NCBI GenBank assembly: GCA_934408835.1
Contig: CAKRVU010000033.1
Span: 1-9,407, forward strand
Source of the DNA: an uncultured Oscillospiraceae bacterium
Lineage (GTDB): Bacteria; Bacillota; Clostridia; Oscillospirales; Ruminococcaceae
DNA: 9,407 bases
Direction of reading: 5' to 3'
The number at the start of each line of letters is the position of its first letter. The first letter of the stretch is position 1. Shown piece by piece: positions 1 through 6,810 of the stretch. The position numbers and the translations under genes are program-made. Below the pieces are notes generated by a model that saw nothing but the letters and a program-made list of their open reading frames with translations, did not search any database and had not been told where the DNA came from.

Positions 1-38
1 ACGCTTCGGCGGAATAAACCAAATTTGGAGGAAAATTT

Positions 39-818
39 ATGGCAGTCGTATCAATGAAACAGTTATTAGAAGCAGGAGTTCACTTTGGTCATCAAACCAG
101 AAGGTGGAATCCTAAAATGCGTCCGTATATCTTTACAGAACGCAACGGGATTTATATTGTTGACCTGCAAAAAACTGTGCGTAAATTGGATGAAGCATAT
201 CGTTTTGTAAATGATATCGTTGCAGAAGGCGAAGAAATTTTATTTGTCGGCACAAAAAAACAGGCCGGCGAATCTATCCGGGAAGAGGCGGAACGTTGTG
301 GCATGCATTATGTCAATGCTCGTTGGTTGGGCGGCATGATGACAAATTTCAAAACCATTCGTACCCGCATCGATCGCTTAGAGCAGCTGCACAAAATGAA
401 AGAAGACGGTACATTTGATCTCCTTCCTAAAAAAGAAGTCATCAAATTAAATTTAGAAATTGAAAAGCTTGAGAAATTCTTAGGCGGAATCAATGAGATG
501 AAAAAGCTTCCGGGTGCGTTATTTATTGTCGATCCTAGAAAAGAAAGGATTGCAGTTGCGGAGGCGAAAAAGCTTGGTATTCCGATTATTGCTATTGTAG
601 ATACCAATTGCGACCCTGATGAAATTGATTATGTCATTCCAGGAAATGACGATGCGATCCGCGCGGTAAAACTGATATCAAACGTTATCGCAGACGCGGT
701 TTTAGAAGCAAAACAGGGAACTGAAGTATTTGAAGAAAATCCTTTTGAATCTGAAGAAATAGATGACGAAGAAAATAGTCTGGATAGCGACGAAGAGTCT
801 GTTTCTGAAGAAGCATAA
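39..818 (+). CDS. rpsB: 30S ribosomal protein S2
   Basis: Structural protein of the small ribosomal subunit, expected on the head/platform side of the 30S particle. The 259-residue product has the N-terminal S2 signature at about residues 9-27 ([19 protein letters not shown]), the GTKKQA segment at 71-76, the WLGGMMTNF segment at 96-104 and the second S2 signature at about 158-190 ([12 protein letters not shown] onward), then PGNDDAIRA at 201-209. The ATG at 39 follows a GGAGGA at 27-32 with 6 nt spacing, which fixes the start. The last 31 residues (229-259) form an acidic tail with 16 Asp/Glu and no basic residue, making the protein somewhat longer than the S2 core. tsf follows after 54 bp in the usual rpsB-tsf order, so the two are probably cotranscribed. 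The promoter lies outside the window. Confidence 0.98.
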   Translation: MAVVSMKQLLEAGVHFGHQTRRWNPKMRPYIFTERNGIYIVDLQKTVRKLDEAYRFVNDIVAEGEEILFVGTKKQAGESIREEAERCGMHYVNARWLGGMMTNFKTIRTRIDRLEQLHKMKEDGTFDLLPKKEVIKLNLEIEKLEKFLGGINEMKKLPGALFIVDPRKERIAVAEAKKLGIPIIAIVDTNCDPDEIDYVIPGNDDAIRAVKLISNVIADAVLEAKQGTEVFEENPFESEEIDDEENSLDSDEESVSEEA

Positions 819-872
819 AAATCAAGTTACAATAAATAAATGAAGATTAATTTTTAGAGTGGAGGAATTATC

Positions 873-1784
873 ATGCCTGCATTTACTGCAAAGGATGTTC
901 AGGAGCTTCGCCAAAAAACTGGCGTTGGAATGATGGATTGTAAGAAAGCGTTGACCGAGGCAGACGGCGACGCAGAGAAAGCCGTTGAAATTCTGAGAGA
1001 GAAAGGTTTAGCCGCTATGGCTAAAAAGTCTGGTCGTATTGCAGCCGAAGGTTTGGTTACAGCTGTGATTGACGAAGACAAAAAAGTCGGTGTAGTTTTG
1101 GAAGTAAATTCTGAGACTGATTTTGTGGCAAAAAACAGCAATTTTGTATCATTTGTGGAAGCAGTTGCTCAAACAGTACTCCATAACGCACCGCAAGACG
1201 TTGCAGAATTAAATACCATGAAATTATATGGTCAGGATCTCACTGTTGAAGAGGCTTTGCGCGAACGAATTCTTACCATTGGTGAAAATATCCAAATTCG
1301 ACGCTTTACCAGAATGGAAGGAGACTTGGTTTCTTACGTTCATGGTGCTGGCAAAATTGGCGTTATGGTAAAGTTTGACACTGATTTGGCTGACAATGAA
1401 AACTTCAAAATTTACGCGAAGGATGTTGCCATGCAAATTGCAGCAGCATTCCCGCAGTATTTAAGTGAGTCTGATATTCCGACAGAAGTAGTGGAAAAAG
1501 AAAAAGAAATTTTGACAACACAAGCAATGAATGAAGGAAAACCTGCAAACATTGCAGAAAAAATGGTAGCTGGTAGAATTAAGAAATTCTTTAAGGAAAT
1601 CTGTTTGTTAGACCAGCCATTTGTCAAAGATACCGACCTGACAATTGCAGACTATACGCAGAATACTGCGAAACAGCTAGGCGGAGAAATCAAAATTATT
1701 GATTTTGTGCGTTGTGAGCGCGGTGAAGGAATTGAAAAGAAAACAGATAATTTCGCTGAAGAAATTGCTGGTATGGTAAAGTAA
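873..1784 (+). CDS. tsf: translation elongation factor Ts (EF-Ts)
   Basis: Guanine nucleotide exchange factor that releases GDP from EF-Tu during elongation, in the cytoplasm. The 303-residue product has the N-terminal UBA-like domain with RQKTGVGMMDCKKAL at 13-27. The TDFVAKN motif at 82-88 is the family signature that contacts the EF-Tu G domain. The core/dimerisation region includes YVHGAGKIGVMV at 155-166 and the GKPANIAEKMVAGR segment at 222-235, followed by the FFKEICLLDQPFVKD stretch at 239-253. Length is at the upper end for bacterial EF-Ts, and all subdomains are present. The ATG at 873 has GGAGGA at 861-866. It is cotranscribed with rpsB by position, and an intrinsic terminator lies about 30 bp after the stop. 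Confidence 0.98.
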   Translation: MPAFTAKDVQELRQKTGVGMMDCKKALTEADGDAEKAVEILREKGLAAMAKKSGRIAAEGLVTAVIDEDKKVGVVLEVNSETDFVAKNSNFVSFVEAVAQTVLHNAPQDVAELNTMKLYGQDLTVEEALRERILTIGENIQIRRFTRMEGDLVSYVHGAGKIGVMVKFDTDLADNENFKIYAKDVAMQIAAAFPQYLSESDIPTEVVEKEKEILTTQAMNEGKPANIAEKMVAGRIKKFFKEICLLDQPFVKDTDLTIADYTQNTAKQLGGEIKIIDFVRCERGEGIEKKTDNFAEEIAGMVK

Positions 1785-1814
1785 GTATCAATCTTTGATT
1801 AAACTGCTGAATAG

Positions 1815-1848
1815 AAAAAAGCCTCCGGGAATCCCGGAGGCTTTTTTT
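1815..1848. terminator. bidirectional intrinsic terminator between tsf and the Cys-rich peptide gene
   Basis: A 9-bp perfect GC-rich stem (GCCTCCGGG at 1821-1829 and CCCGGAGGC at 1833-1841) closes a 3-nt loop. It is preceded by six A (1815-1820) and followed by seven T (1842-1848). Because both flanks are homopolymeric, it would work on both strands. It ends the rpsB-tsf transcript and, on the opposite strand, the gene at 1870-1998. Confidence 0.95.
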
Positions 1849-1869
1849 AGCGAGAGTGATCAGAATGAA

Positions 1870-1998
1870 TTAGTCACAGCAGCAATCGTTACCGCCACGA
1901 CCACCGTTGTCATTACCACAGCAACAGCAAATCAAGAGAATTAAGATGATGATCCAGCAGCAGTTGCCGCCTCCAAAGAAACCGTTATTATTACACAT
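1870..1998 (-). CDS. 42-residue Cys/Gly/Asn-rich small protein with one hydrophobic segment
   Basis: A short open frame from ATG (1996-1998) to TAA (1870-1872). The product begins MCNNNGFFGGGNCCW (1-15), continues with a run of Ile/Leu (IIILILLI, 16-23), then four consecutive Cys (24-27), a Gly/Asn/Asp/Arg linker (28-38) and a terminal CCCD (39-42). Ten of 42 residues are Cys. Support for a real gene: AAAGGAGG at 2008-2015 about 9 nt before the ATG, a plausible promoter at 2034-2061 and a terminator just past the stop. The pattern (FFGGG, Cys-Cys-Trp, short membrane-like stretch, Cys run, Gly-rich tail) resembles the tiny Clostridia proteins that I recall being auto-named 'chorion class high-cysteine HCB protein 13', and loosely the YjcZ-type small sporulation proteins of Bacillus. 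Neither name gives a function. The 8-9 residue hydrophobic core is short for a membrane span unless the Cys run is included or acylated. Function unknown. Confidence 0.8.
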   Translation of the reverse strand: MCNNNGFFGGGNCCWIIILILLICCCCGNDNGGRGGNDCCCD

Positions 1999-2033
1999 GT
2001 GAGTTTTCCTCCTTTATTTAAGTTACACTGCAT

Positions 2034-2061
2034 ATTATGTGATCTGCTTGAATTGTGTGAA
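2034..2061 (-). promoter_or_regulatory. candidate promoter for the Cys-rich peptide gene
   Basis: On the - strand a TTCACA (2056-2061, five of six matches to the sigma-A -35 box) is separated by 16 bp from CATAAT (2034-2039, five of six matches to the -10 box). Transcription would begin near 2027, giving a leader of about 28 nt with the ribosome binding site inside it. The -10 region can also be read as CATAATAT, which resembles the CATA-type -10 boxes of sporulation sigma factors E and K, so the sigma factor is not decided by sequence alone. Confidence 0.5.
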
Positions 2062-2119
2062 CGTCCCGAAAAAATATTAAAACCGGGTTAATTCGTCCAA
2101 ATATTCCAATGCTCCGATC

Positions 2120-2125
2120 TATAAT
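2120..2125 (+). promoter_or_regulatory. candidate -10 box of the clpC promoter
   Basis: A perfect TATAAT lies 28 bp before the clpC ATG, with AGGAGG (2137-2142) between them. A start near 2132 would give a leader of about 20 nt. At 16-18 bp upstream no good -35 hexamer is visible (the best is TCCAAA, three of six matches), which suggests that the promoter is weak or activator-dependent. Confidence 0.5.
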
Positions 2126-2152
2126 AAAATGGATATAGGAGGAATTTGATTT

Positions 2153-4636
2153 ATGTACGTTTTCAATGGATTTACGGAAAAGGCAAACGAAGCGTTAAAT
2201 CTTGCTATTATCATATCACAAAAACTGGGCCATACTTGCGTTGGCACCGAACATTTATTATACGGTTTATCCTCTGAAGGTGGCGGCGTGGCAGCAACCT
2301 TACTCAATCAAAAAAATGTGTTTGCAGCAGATGTAGAACAAAAATTGATTTCTGTTGTTGGAAAAGGCGTCTCTTGCCGAATGACTCCGGATGATTTTAC
2401 ACCACGCGCAAAACATATATTAGAAAAATCATTATTAGAAGCACAAAGGGTAGGTCATCAATATATTGGCACAGAGCATATTTTACTTGCCTTTTTAAAA
2501 GAACAGGATTCCTATGGTATTCTATTTCTACAAGACATGGGGATCAATCCAAAAGAGCTTTACGCGAAGTGTATTTCTGAAATTACGGAAAACGAAATCA
2601 CGGATTCATTGTCAGATGACTTTTTTGATGACGACGCTAGTTTGGGAAAGCAAAATAAATTTCAAAAATCTGCATTGGAACAATATAGTCGTGATTTAAG
2701 CGAACTTGCAGCGAAGCAAAAAATTGATCCCGTGATTGGAAGACAAACAGAAATTGATCGCGTCATTCAGATTTTATCTCGGCGCACAAAAAATAATCCG
2801 TGTCTTATCGGAGAACCTGGCGTCGGAAAAACTGCAATTGTCGAAGGTCTGGCTCAAAAAATTATGTTGGGCGAAGTCCCGGAAATCTTAAAAGAGAAAA
2901 GGGTCATTTCTCTCGACTTAACGGCAATACTCGCAGGTGCAAAATATCGCGGTGACTTTGAAGAACGGATTAAGAATGTTTTGGATGAAGTATTAAAATC
3001 TAAAAACATTATTGTGTTTATTGATGAGCTTCACAATATTGTTGGCGCCGGTTCAGCAGAAGGGGCTGTAGATGCAGCTAATATATTAAAACCACAGTTG
3101 GCCCGTGGTGAAATACAGATTATCGGAGCCACCACAACGTCAGAATACCATGAGCAAATTGAAAAGGATAGCGCCCTGGAGCGAAGATTTCAACCGATTT
3201 TGGTAGGAGAACCTAGTTTACAGGACGCTAAGGCAATTCTATCCGGATTGAGAGACAAATACGAAGCACATCATAAAATAAAAATTACCGATGAGGCAAT
3301 CCAAGCTGCGGTAGAATTATCAGATCGGTATTTATCAGACCGTTTTTTGCCTGACAAGGCGATCGACTTGATAGACGAGGCAGCGTCTCGCATTCGATTA
3401 AATACATTTACAGCACCTCATGAACTGCAGGATTTGGAAAAAGAACTGCGCAAATTCAAAGAAGAAATGGCGGCTTCCATTCATGCACAAGATTTTGAGA
3501 GAGCTGCACAATTGCGTGATCGGGAAAAACAATTGCAGTCTGAGTTTAACAATCAAAAATCACTCTGGCAACAGATGAAAACAAAAAATGTTCAGGAATT
3601 GACAGGAGAAGATATCGCTGAAATTGTATCATCCTGGACATCCATTCCGTTGCAACAAATCAATCAATCAGAAAGCGAACGGTTGTTACATTTGGAGTCC
3701 ATCCTACATCAAAGAATTGTGGGACAAGACGAAGCAGTGAAGGCAGTAGCACGTTCCATCAGAAGAAGTAGGGTAGGGCTGAAAGACCCAAATCGTCCCA
3801 TTGGTTCCTTTTTGTTTTTGGGACCGAGCGGCGTAGGAAAAACAGAACTCTGCAAGGTGCTTGCAGAAGCGCTATTTGGAGACGAACAAGCTTTAATTCG
3901 GTTTGATATGTCAGAATATATGGAACGCCATACGATATCCCGTTTAATTGGTTCTCCGCCTGGCTATGTCGGTTATGAAAAAGGAGGGCAATTAACAGAA
4001 AAGGTGCGAAGGAAACCTTATTCCGTTCTGTTGTTCGATGAAATCGAAAAAGCGCATCCGGATATTTTTCAGATCTTCTTACAAATATTAGATGACGGTA
4101 TGGTAACTGATTCACAGGGCAGAACTGTTGATTTGAGAAATGTTGTTATTATTTTGACGTCTAATATTGGCGCAACTAAGATCATGAATTCCCTGAATAT
4201 TGGGTTTGCATTACAAGACCTTAATAGCGATGATGTCAACAAGCAGATGAAAGCCGATATTTTTTCAGAACTGAAAGGCAAGTTTCGACCGGAATTTTTG
4301 AACCGGTTGGACGACATTATCGTTTTTCGGAGACTGGAAAAAACACAACTACGGGAAGTTACAAAAAAACTGCTGAAAAATACAGCTGAACGCGCTCAGA
4401 AAATAGGGTACTCCATATCCTACGATGAATCAGTAGTCAATGAAATTGTCAATCAAGGGTTTCAAAAACAAAGCGGCGCTCGTCCATTAAAGCGCATTAT
4501 TACAAAAGAAATCGAGGATTCTTTATCTGAAAAAATTTTAAAAAGAGACTTAACATCCCAACAAGTGAATTTTTGTGTGCAGAAAAATGGTAAAATTTCC
4601 ATTTCTAGTAAAAGCTGCGAAGAAATATCAAAATAA
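2153..4636 (+). CDS. clpC: ATP-dependent Clp protease ATPase subunit ClpC
   Basis: Hsp100/AAA+ unfoldase that feeds proteins to the ClpP peptidase. The 827-residue product has a duplicated Clp N domain (about 1-150, with repeat marks GTEHLLYGL at 31-39 and GTEHILLAF at 106-114). The first AAA+ module has Walker A GEPGVGKT at 220-227, pore-loop KYRG at 264-267, Walker B IIVFIDE at 286-292 and arginine fingers R344/R345. A UVR-type coiled coil lies at about 435-465. The second AAA+ module has Walker A GPSGVGKT at 557-564, pore-loop GYVG at 604-607, Walker B with D629/E630, sensor-1 N671 and sensor-2 GARPLKR at 775-781. The IGF tripeptide at 683-685 matches the ClpP-docking loop, which ClpB lacks, and the middle domain is the short ClpC type. 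There is no N-terminal zinc finger, which argues against ClpE. The ATG at 2153 follows AGGAGG at 2137-2142. ctsR, mcsA and mcsB, frequent partners of clpC, are not adjacent. Confidence 0.97.
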   Translation: MYVFNGFTEKANEALNLAIIISQKLGHTCVGTEHLLYGLSSEGGGVAATLLNQKNVFAADVEQKLISVVGKGVSCRMTPDDFTPRAKHILEKSLLEAQRVGHQYIGTEHILLAFLKEQDSYGILFLQDMGINPKELYAKCISEITENEITDSLSDDFFDDDASLGKQNKFQKSALEQYSRDLSELAAKQKIDPVIGRQTEIDRVIQILSRRTKNNPCLIGEPGVGKTAIVEGLAQKIMLGEVPEILKEKRVISLDLTAILAGAKYRGDFEERIKNVLDEVLKSKNIIVFIDELHNIVGAGSAEGAVDAANILKPQLARGEIQIIGATTTSEYHEQIEKDSALERRFQPILVGEPSLQDAKAILSGLRDKYEAHHKIKITDEAIQAAVELSDRYLSDRFLPDKAIDLIDEAASRIRLNTFTAPHELQDLEKELRKFKEEMAASIHAQDFERAAQLRDREKQLQSEFNNQKSLWQQMKTKNVQELTGEDIAEIVSSWTSIPLQQINQSESERLLHLESILHQRIVGQDEAVKAVARSIRRSRVGLKDPNRPIGSFLFLGPSGVGKTELCKVLAEALFGDEQALIRFDMSEYMERHTISRLIGSPPGYVGYEKGGQLTEKVRRKPYSVLLFDEIEKAHPDIFQIFLQILDDGMVTDSQGRTVDLRNVVIILTSNIGATKIMNSLNIGFALQDLNSDDVNKQMKADIFSELKGKFRPEFLNRLDDIIVFRRLEKTQLREVTKKLLKNTAERAQKIGYSISYDESVVNEIVNQGFQKQSGARPLKRIITKEIEDSLSEKILKRDLTSQQVNFCVQKNGKISISSKSCEEISK

Positions 4637-4691
4637 CCATGCTCCGGAGTGCTATTGAAGCGACTGCTTTTCCGGAGCATGGTTGCTTTTT
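4635..4691. terminator. intrinsic terminator between convergent clpC and the tyrosine recombinase gene
   Basis: A perfect 14-bp inverted repeat (AACCATGCTCCGGA at 4635-4648 and its complement at 4671-4684) encloses a 22-nt loop, and GCTTTTTG follows on the + strand. The left arm begins inside the clpC stop codon. Read on the - strand, the stem is followed by ATTTTGATATTT, a weaker U-rich tail, so it may also stop the - strand operon that ends at 4702. Confidence 0.8.
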
Positions 4692-4701
4692 GAATTTGAA
4701 C

Positions 4702-5736
4702 TCAATCATGTTTGATTGTCTTTTTACCCTGGTGTTGACCAATTGTCACCAACGGGTTTTTGTCTACAGCGCACTTAACTTGTTGATTGGAAACGTGAGT
4801 GTAAATTTCAGTAGTTCCTACATTGGAATGTCCCAAAAGTTCTTTTAAAGTCAATAAATCCACCTGACCATACTGGTACAGCAGCGTTGCTGCCGTATGG
4901 CGCAACTTGTGCGGGGTGATCCCTTTTTGTGATAATCCGCATAGCTTCAGGTAATCATTTAGTATGTTTTCGATTTGACGACCTCCAAGACGATAGCCGT
5001 TTTTTGACAGGAATAATGCGTCCGGCTCACGAATGGCGCCGGATTTTTTCTTTCGCTCTTCTAAATATTCGGACAACGCGTCTTTGCAAGCCTGATTCAG
5101 ATATACGATTCTTTCTTTATTTCCTTTTCCAAGCAATTTTAAAGTTCCCGACGCTGTATCAAAATCGTTCATACTGATTCCTACCAGTTCTGATAAACGC
5201 ATACCGCAGTTTAAGAAGAATGTAATGATACAAAAATTCCTGGCTTGATAAGGCGAATTCGTTTCACGAATCGTATGGAGCAATAAAATGCAGTCCTCTA
5301 ATGGAAGATAGATAGGAATGGATTTTTTATTAGAAGGTATTTCTAAATGTTCAATTGGATTTTCCGAAATAGCGTGCGTATGATAGGTTAAGTACTTAAA
5401 AAAACCGCGTAATGCAGAAACCTTACGCGCTCTGCTTTGGCTGCCGTTTTGTCGTTTTGACATCACAAAATTTAAAAACTCATAAACATCCATCAAAGTG
5501 ACAGACTGAATGAACGGCAAATCCACATCATTGATAGCTATGGAATCAAATGAAGATGATTGAGAAACAAGCCCGCGATGTTGTTTCAAAAATCGAAAAA
5601 ATAAATTTAAATCGCTGGCATATCCATTCACTGTTTTGACAGAGCGTCCTTTGATGGTAATCAAATATAGAAAATATTCCCGCATAATTTTAGGATATTC
5701 TTCGTAAGAGATCGTATGATTGCTGATTGGATCCAC
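4702..5736 (-). CDS. Xer-type tyrosine recombinase/integrase
   Basis: Site-specific DNA recombinase of the tyrosine family. The 344-residue product has an N-terminal SAM-like core-binding domain (about 18-118, MREYFLYLITIKGRS...FFKYL) and a C-terminal catalytic domain with all six expected residues: R180 (NCGMRLSEL), K204 (LLGKGNKER), H276 and R279 (PHKLRHTAA), H303 (LGHSNVG) and the nucleophile Y312 (EIYTHV). It is longer than XerC/XerD (about 300 residues) because of an insertion in the N domain (about 53-80) and a roughly 30-residue tail after the Tyr. The tail is basic and not needed for catalysis in relatives. The start is uncertain. The longest frame begins with GTG at 5736, but that GTG lies inside a G-rich, Shine-Dalgarno-like stretch. 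The next candidate is ATG at 5685 (residue 18), right at the start of the conserved domain but without a clear ribosome binding site. It lies 59 bp downstream of trpS, behind a 14-bp palindrome. No excisionase or phage genes are adjacent, so a chromosomal housekeeping Xer is more likely than a prophage integrase. Confidence 0.92.
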   Translation of the reverse strand: MDPISNHTISYEEYPKIMREYFLYLITIKGRSVKTVNGYASDLNLFFRFLKQHRGLVSQSSSFDSIAINDVDLPFIQSVTLMDVYEFLNFVMSKRQNGSQSRARKVSALRGFFKYLTYHTHAISENPIEHLEIPSNKKSIPIYLPLEDCILLLHTIRETNSPYQARNFCIITFFLNCGMRLSELVGISMNDFDTASGTLKLLGKGNKERIVYLNQACKDALSEYLEERKKKSGAIREPDALFLSKNGYRLGGRQIENILNDYLKLCGLSQKGITPHKLRHTAATLLYQYGQVDLLTLKELLGHSNVGTTEIYTHVSNQQVKCAVDKNPLVTIGQHQGKKTIKHD

Positions 5737-5741
5737 CCCCT

Positions 5742-5773
5742 CTACTTCGTTAAATTTCTATTTAACGAAGTAG
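5742..5773. repeat. perfect 14-bp inverted repeat, possible Xer/dif-like site or operator
   Basis: The arms at 5742-5755 (CTACTTCGTTAAAT) and 5760-5773 are exact reverse complements around a 4-nt centre (TTCT). The repeat ends 5 bp before the recombinase GTG. Its core at 5744-5771 can be read as an 11-bp arm (ACTTCGTTAAA), a 6-bp spacer (TTTCTA) and the complementary 11-bp arm, the geometry of dif sites. It is not followed by a T tract on the - strand (AGGGGGTGG follows) and has only a distant pyrimidine stretch on the + strand, so it does not look like a terminator. Confidence 0.9.
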
Positions 5774-5795
5774 CATATCCTTTCTTTTTATCCTT

Positions 5796-6797
5796 CTAAA
5801 GAATTCCGAGCTTCCGATGAACCTTTTCAAGCGTACGAGAAGCATATTCCGATGCTGCAATTGTTCCATCTTCCGCCACCTTGAGCAAATACGACGCGTC
5901 TCTGCGATAAACGGAAAATTGTTCCCGAACTGGTCGCAACGTTTCGACAACGCATTCTCCAACGGCTGTTTTAAATTCGCCGTATCCTTTATGGGAGAAC
6001 TCTTTTTCTACTTCTTCCAGAGTGCGTTCTGTCAACACTGAATAGATTGTCATCAAATTGTTGATTCCATCTTTTCCTTCTCGATAACAGACTTTCATTT
6101 CCGAATCTGTCATAGCGCGTTTGCATTTCTTCATAATTTGTTCCGGCGTATCCAAAATATAAATACAACCATTCGGATTGCTGTTGGATTTTGACATCTT
6201 TTGGGTTGGATCGGCCAGTGACATAATCCGTGCTCCCTGTGGCGCAATATACGGTTCCGGAACCCGAAACGTCTGACCATATAGTCCATTAAAACGTTCC
6301 GCAATATCCCGTGTAATTTCCAAATGTTGTTTTTGATCTGCCCCAATGGGGACAAAATCAGGCTGATACAATAGAATATCAGCCGCCATCAACACAGGGT
6401 ATCCAAAAAGCCCGGCATTAATGTTATCCGGGTGCTTTTGACTTTTATCTTTAAATTGCGTCATACGGGACAGCTCTCCAAACTGCGTATAACACTCCAA
6501 AACCCAATTTAACTGTGCGTGCTGCGGTACTTGGCTTTGAACAAACAACAGGCTTTTCTTCAAATCAATTCCGCATGCCAAAAGCAGCGCAATAGCGTCC
6601 AACGTCTGTTCCCGCCGTTTTTTGGAGTCCAGCCTAATTGTCAGCGAGTGAAGATTGGCGATAAAAAAGATACAACGATACTCTTCCTGTAAGCGTCCCC
6701 AATTCCGAACAGCACCAATATAATTCCCCAGTGTAAAAATTCCGGTTGGTTGTATTCCGCTCAACATCGTTTGCAAATCATTTGATTGGTGACTCAA
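5796..6797 (-). CDS. trpS: tryptophanyl-tRNA synthetase (TrpRS)
   Basis: Class Ic synthetase that charges tRNA-Trp with tryptophan using ATP in the cytoplasm. From the TTG start at 6797 the product has 333 residues, the normal bacterial length. SGIQPTG at 13-19 and TLGNYIGA at 22-29 form the HIGH-equivalent ATP site, MAADILLYQPDFVPIGADQKQH at about 137-158 the tryptophan pocket and dimer region, and KMSKS at 200-204 the second ATP signature. The start was chosen because AGGAGGGGA (6802-6810) lies 7 nt upstream of the TTG. Upstream sequence in this frame is the aminotransferase gene read in another frame. An internal ATG at 6767 would remove ten residues but lacks a ribosome binding site. The SD overlaps the TAG stop of the upstream aminotransferase gene (6809-6811), suggesting translational coupling. 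No T-box leader precedes it. Confidence 0.97.
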   Translation of the reverse strand: MSHQSNDLQTMLSGIQPTGIFTLGNYIGAVRNWGRLQEEYRCIFFIANLHSLTIRLDSKKRREQTLDAIALLLACGIDLKKSLLFVQSQVPQHAQLNWVLECYTQFGELSRMTQFKDKSQKHPDNINAGLFGYPVLMAADILLYQPDFVPIGADQKQHLEITRDIAERFNGLYGQTFRVPEPYIAPQGARIMSLADPTQKMSKSNSNPNGCIYILDTPEQIMKKCKRAMTDSEMKVCYREGKDGINNLMTIYSVLTERTLEEVEKEFSHKGYGEFKTAVGECVVETLRPVREQFSVYRRDASYLLKVAEDGTIAASEYASRTLEKVHRKLGIL

Positions 6798-6801
6798 AAA
6801 A

Positions 6802-6810
6802 TCCCCTCCT
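6802..6810 (-). promoter_or_regulatory. ribosome binding site that sets the TTG start of trpS
   Basis: AGGAGGGGA on the - strand lies 7 nt (from its AGGAGG core) before the TTG at 6797 and shares two bases with the TAG stop of the upstream gene. No ATG or GTG is in frame at a suitable distance, so this site decides for TTG initiation. Confidence 0.85.

Noticed and set aside
1..38. Possible structured leader of rpsB (small CGC-TTCG-GCG hairpin at the very start)
   Set aside because: Only 38 nt are visible and the stem is 3 bp; it cannot be called a regulatory leader from this.
2095..2113. CtsR-like tandem heptamer before clpC (GTCCAAA-TAT-TCCAATG)
   Set aside because: Spacing resembles the CtsR box, but the second heptamer matches the GGTCAAA consensus poorly.
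4639..4848. Small + strand frame after clpC
   Set aside because: It runs through the terminator hairpin and antisense to the recombinase gene, and has no ribosome binding site.
5762..5776. Four-codon leader ORF (M-L-L-R) starting at ATG 5776 on the - strand, with AAAGG just upstream
   Set aside because: Too short, SD spacing only 2 nt, and no attenuator structure beyond the palindrome.
5742..5790. Hairpin after trpS as an intrinsic terminator
   Set aside because: On the - strand the stem is followed by AGGGGGTGG, not a T tract. On the + strand no gene reads into it and the pyrimidine stretch is displaced by several bases.
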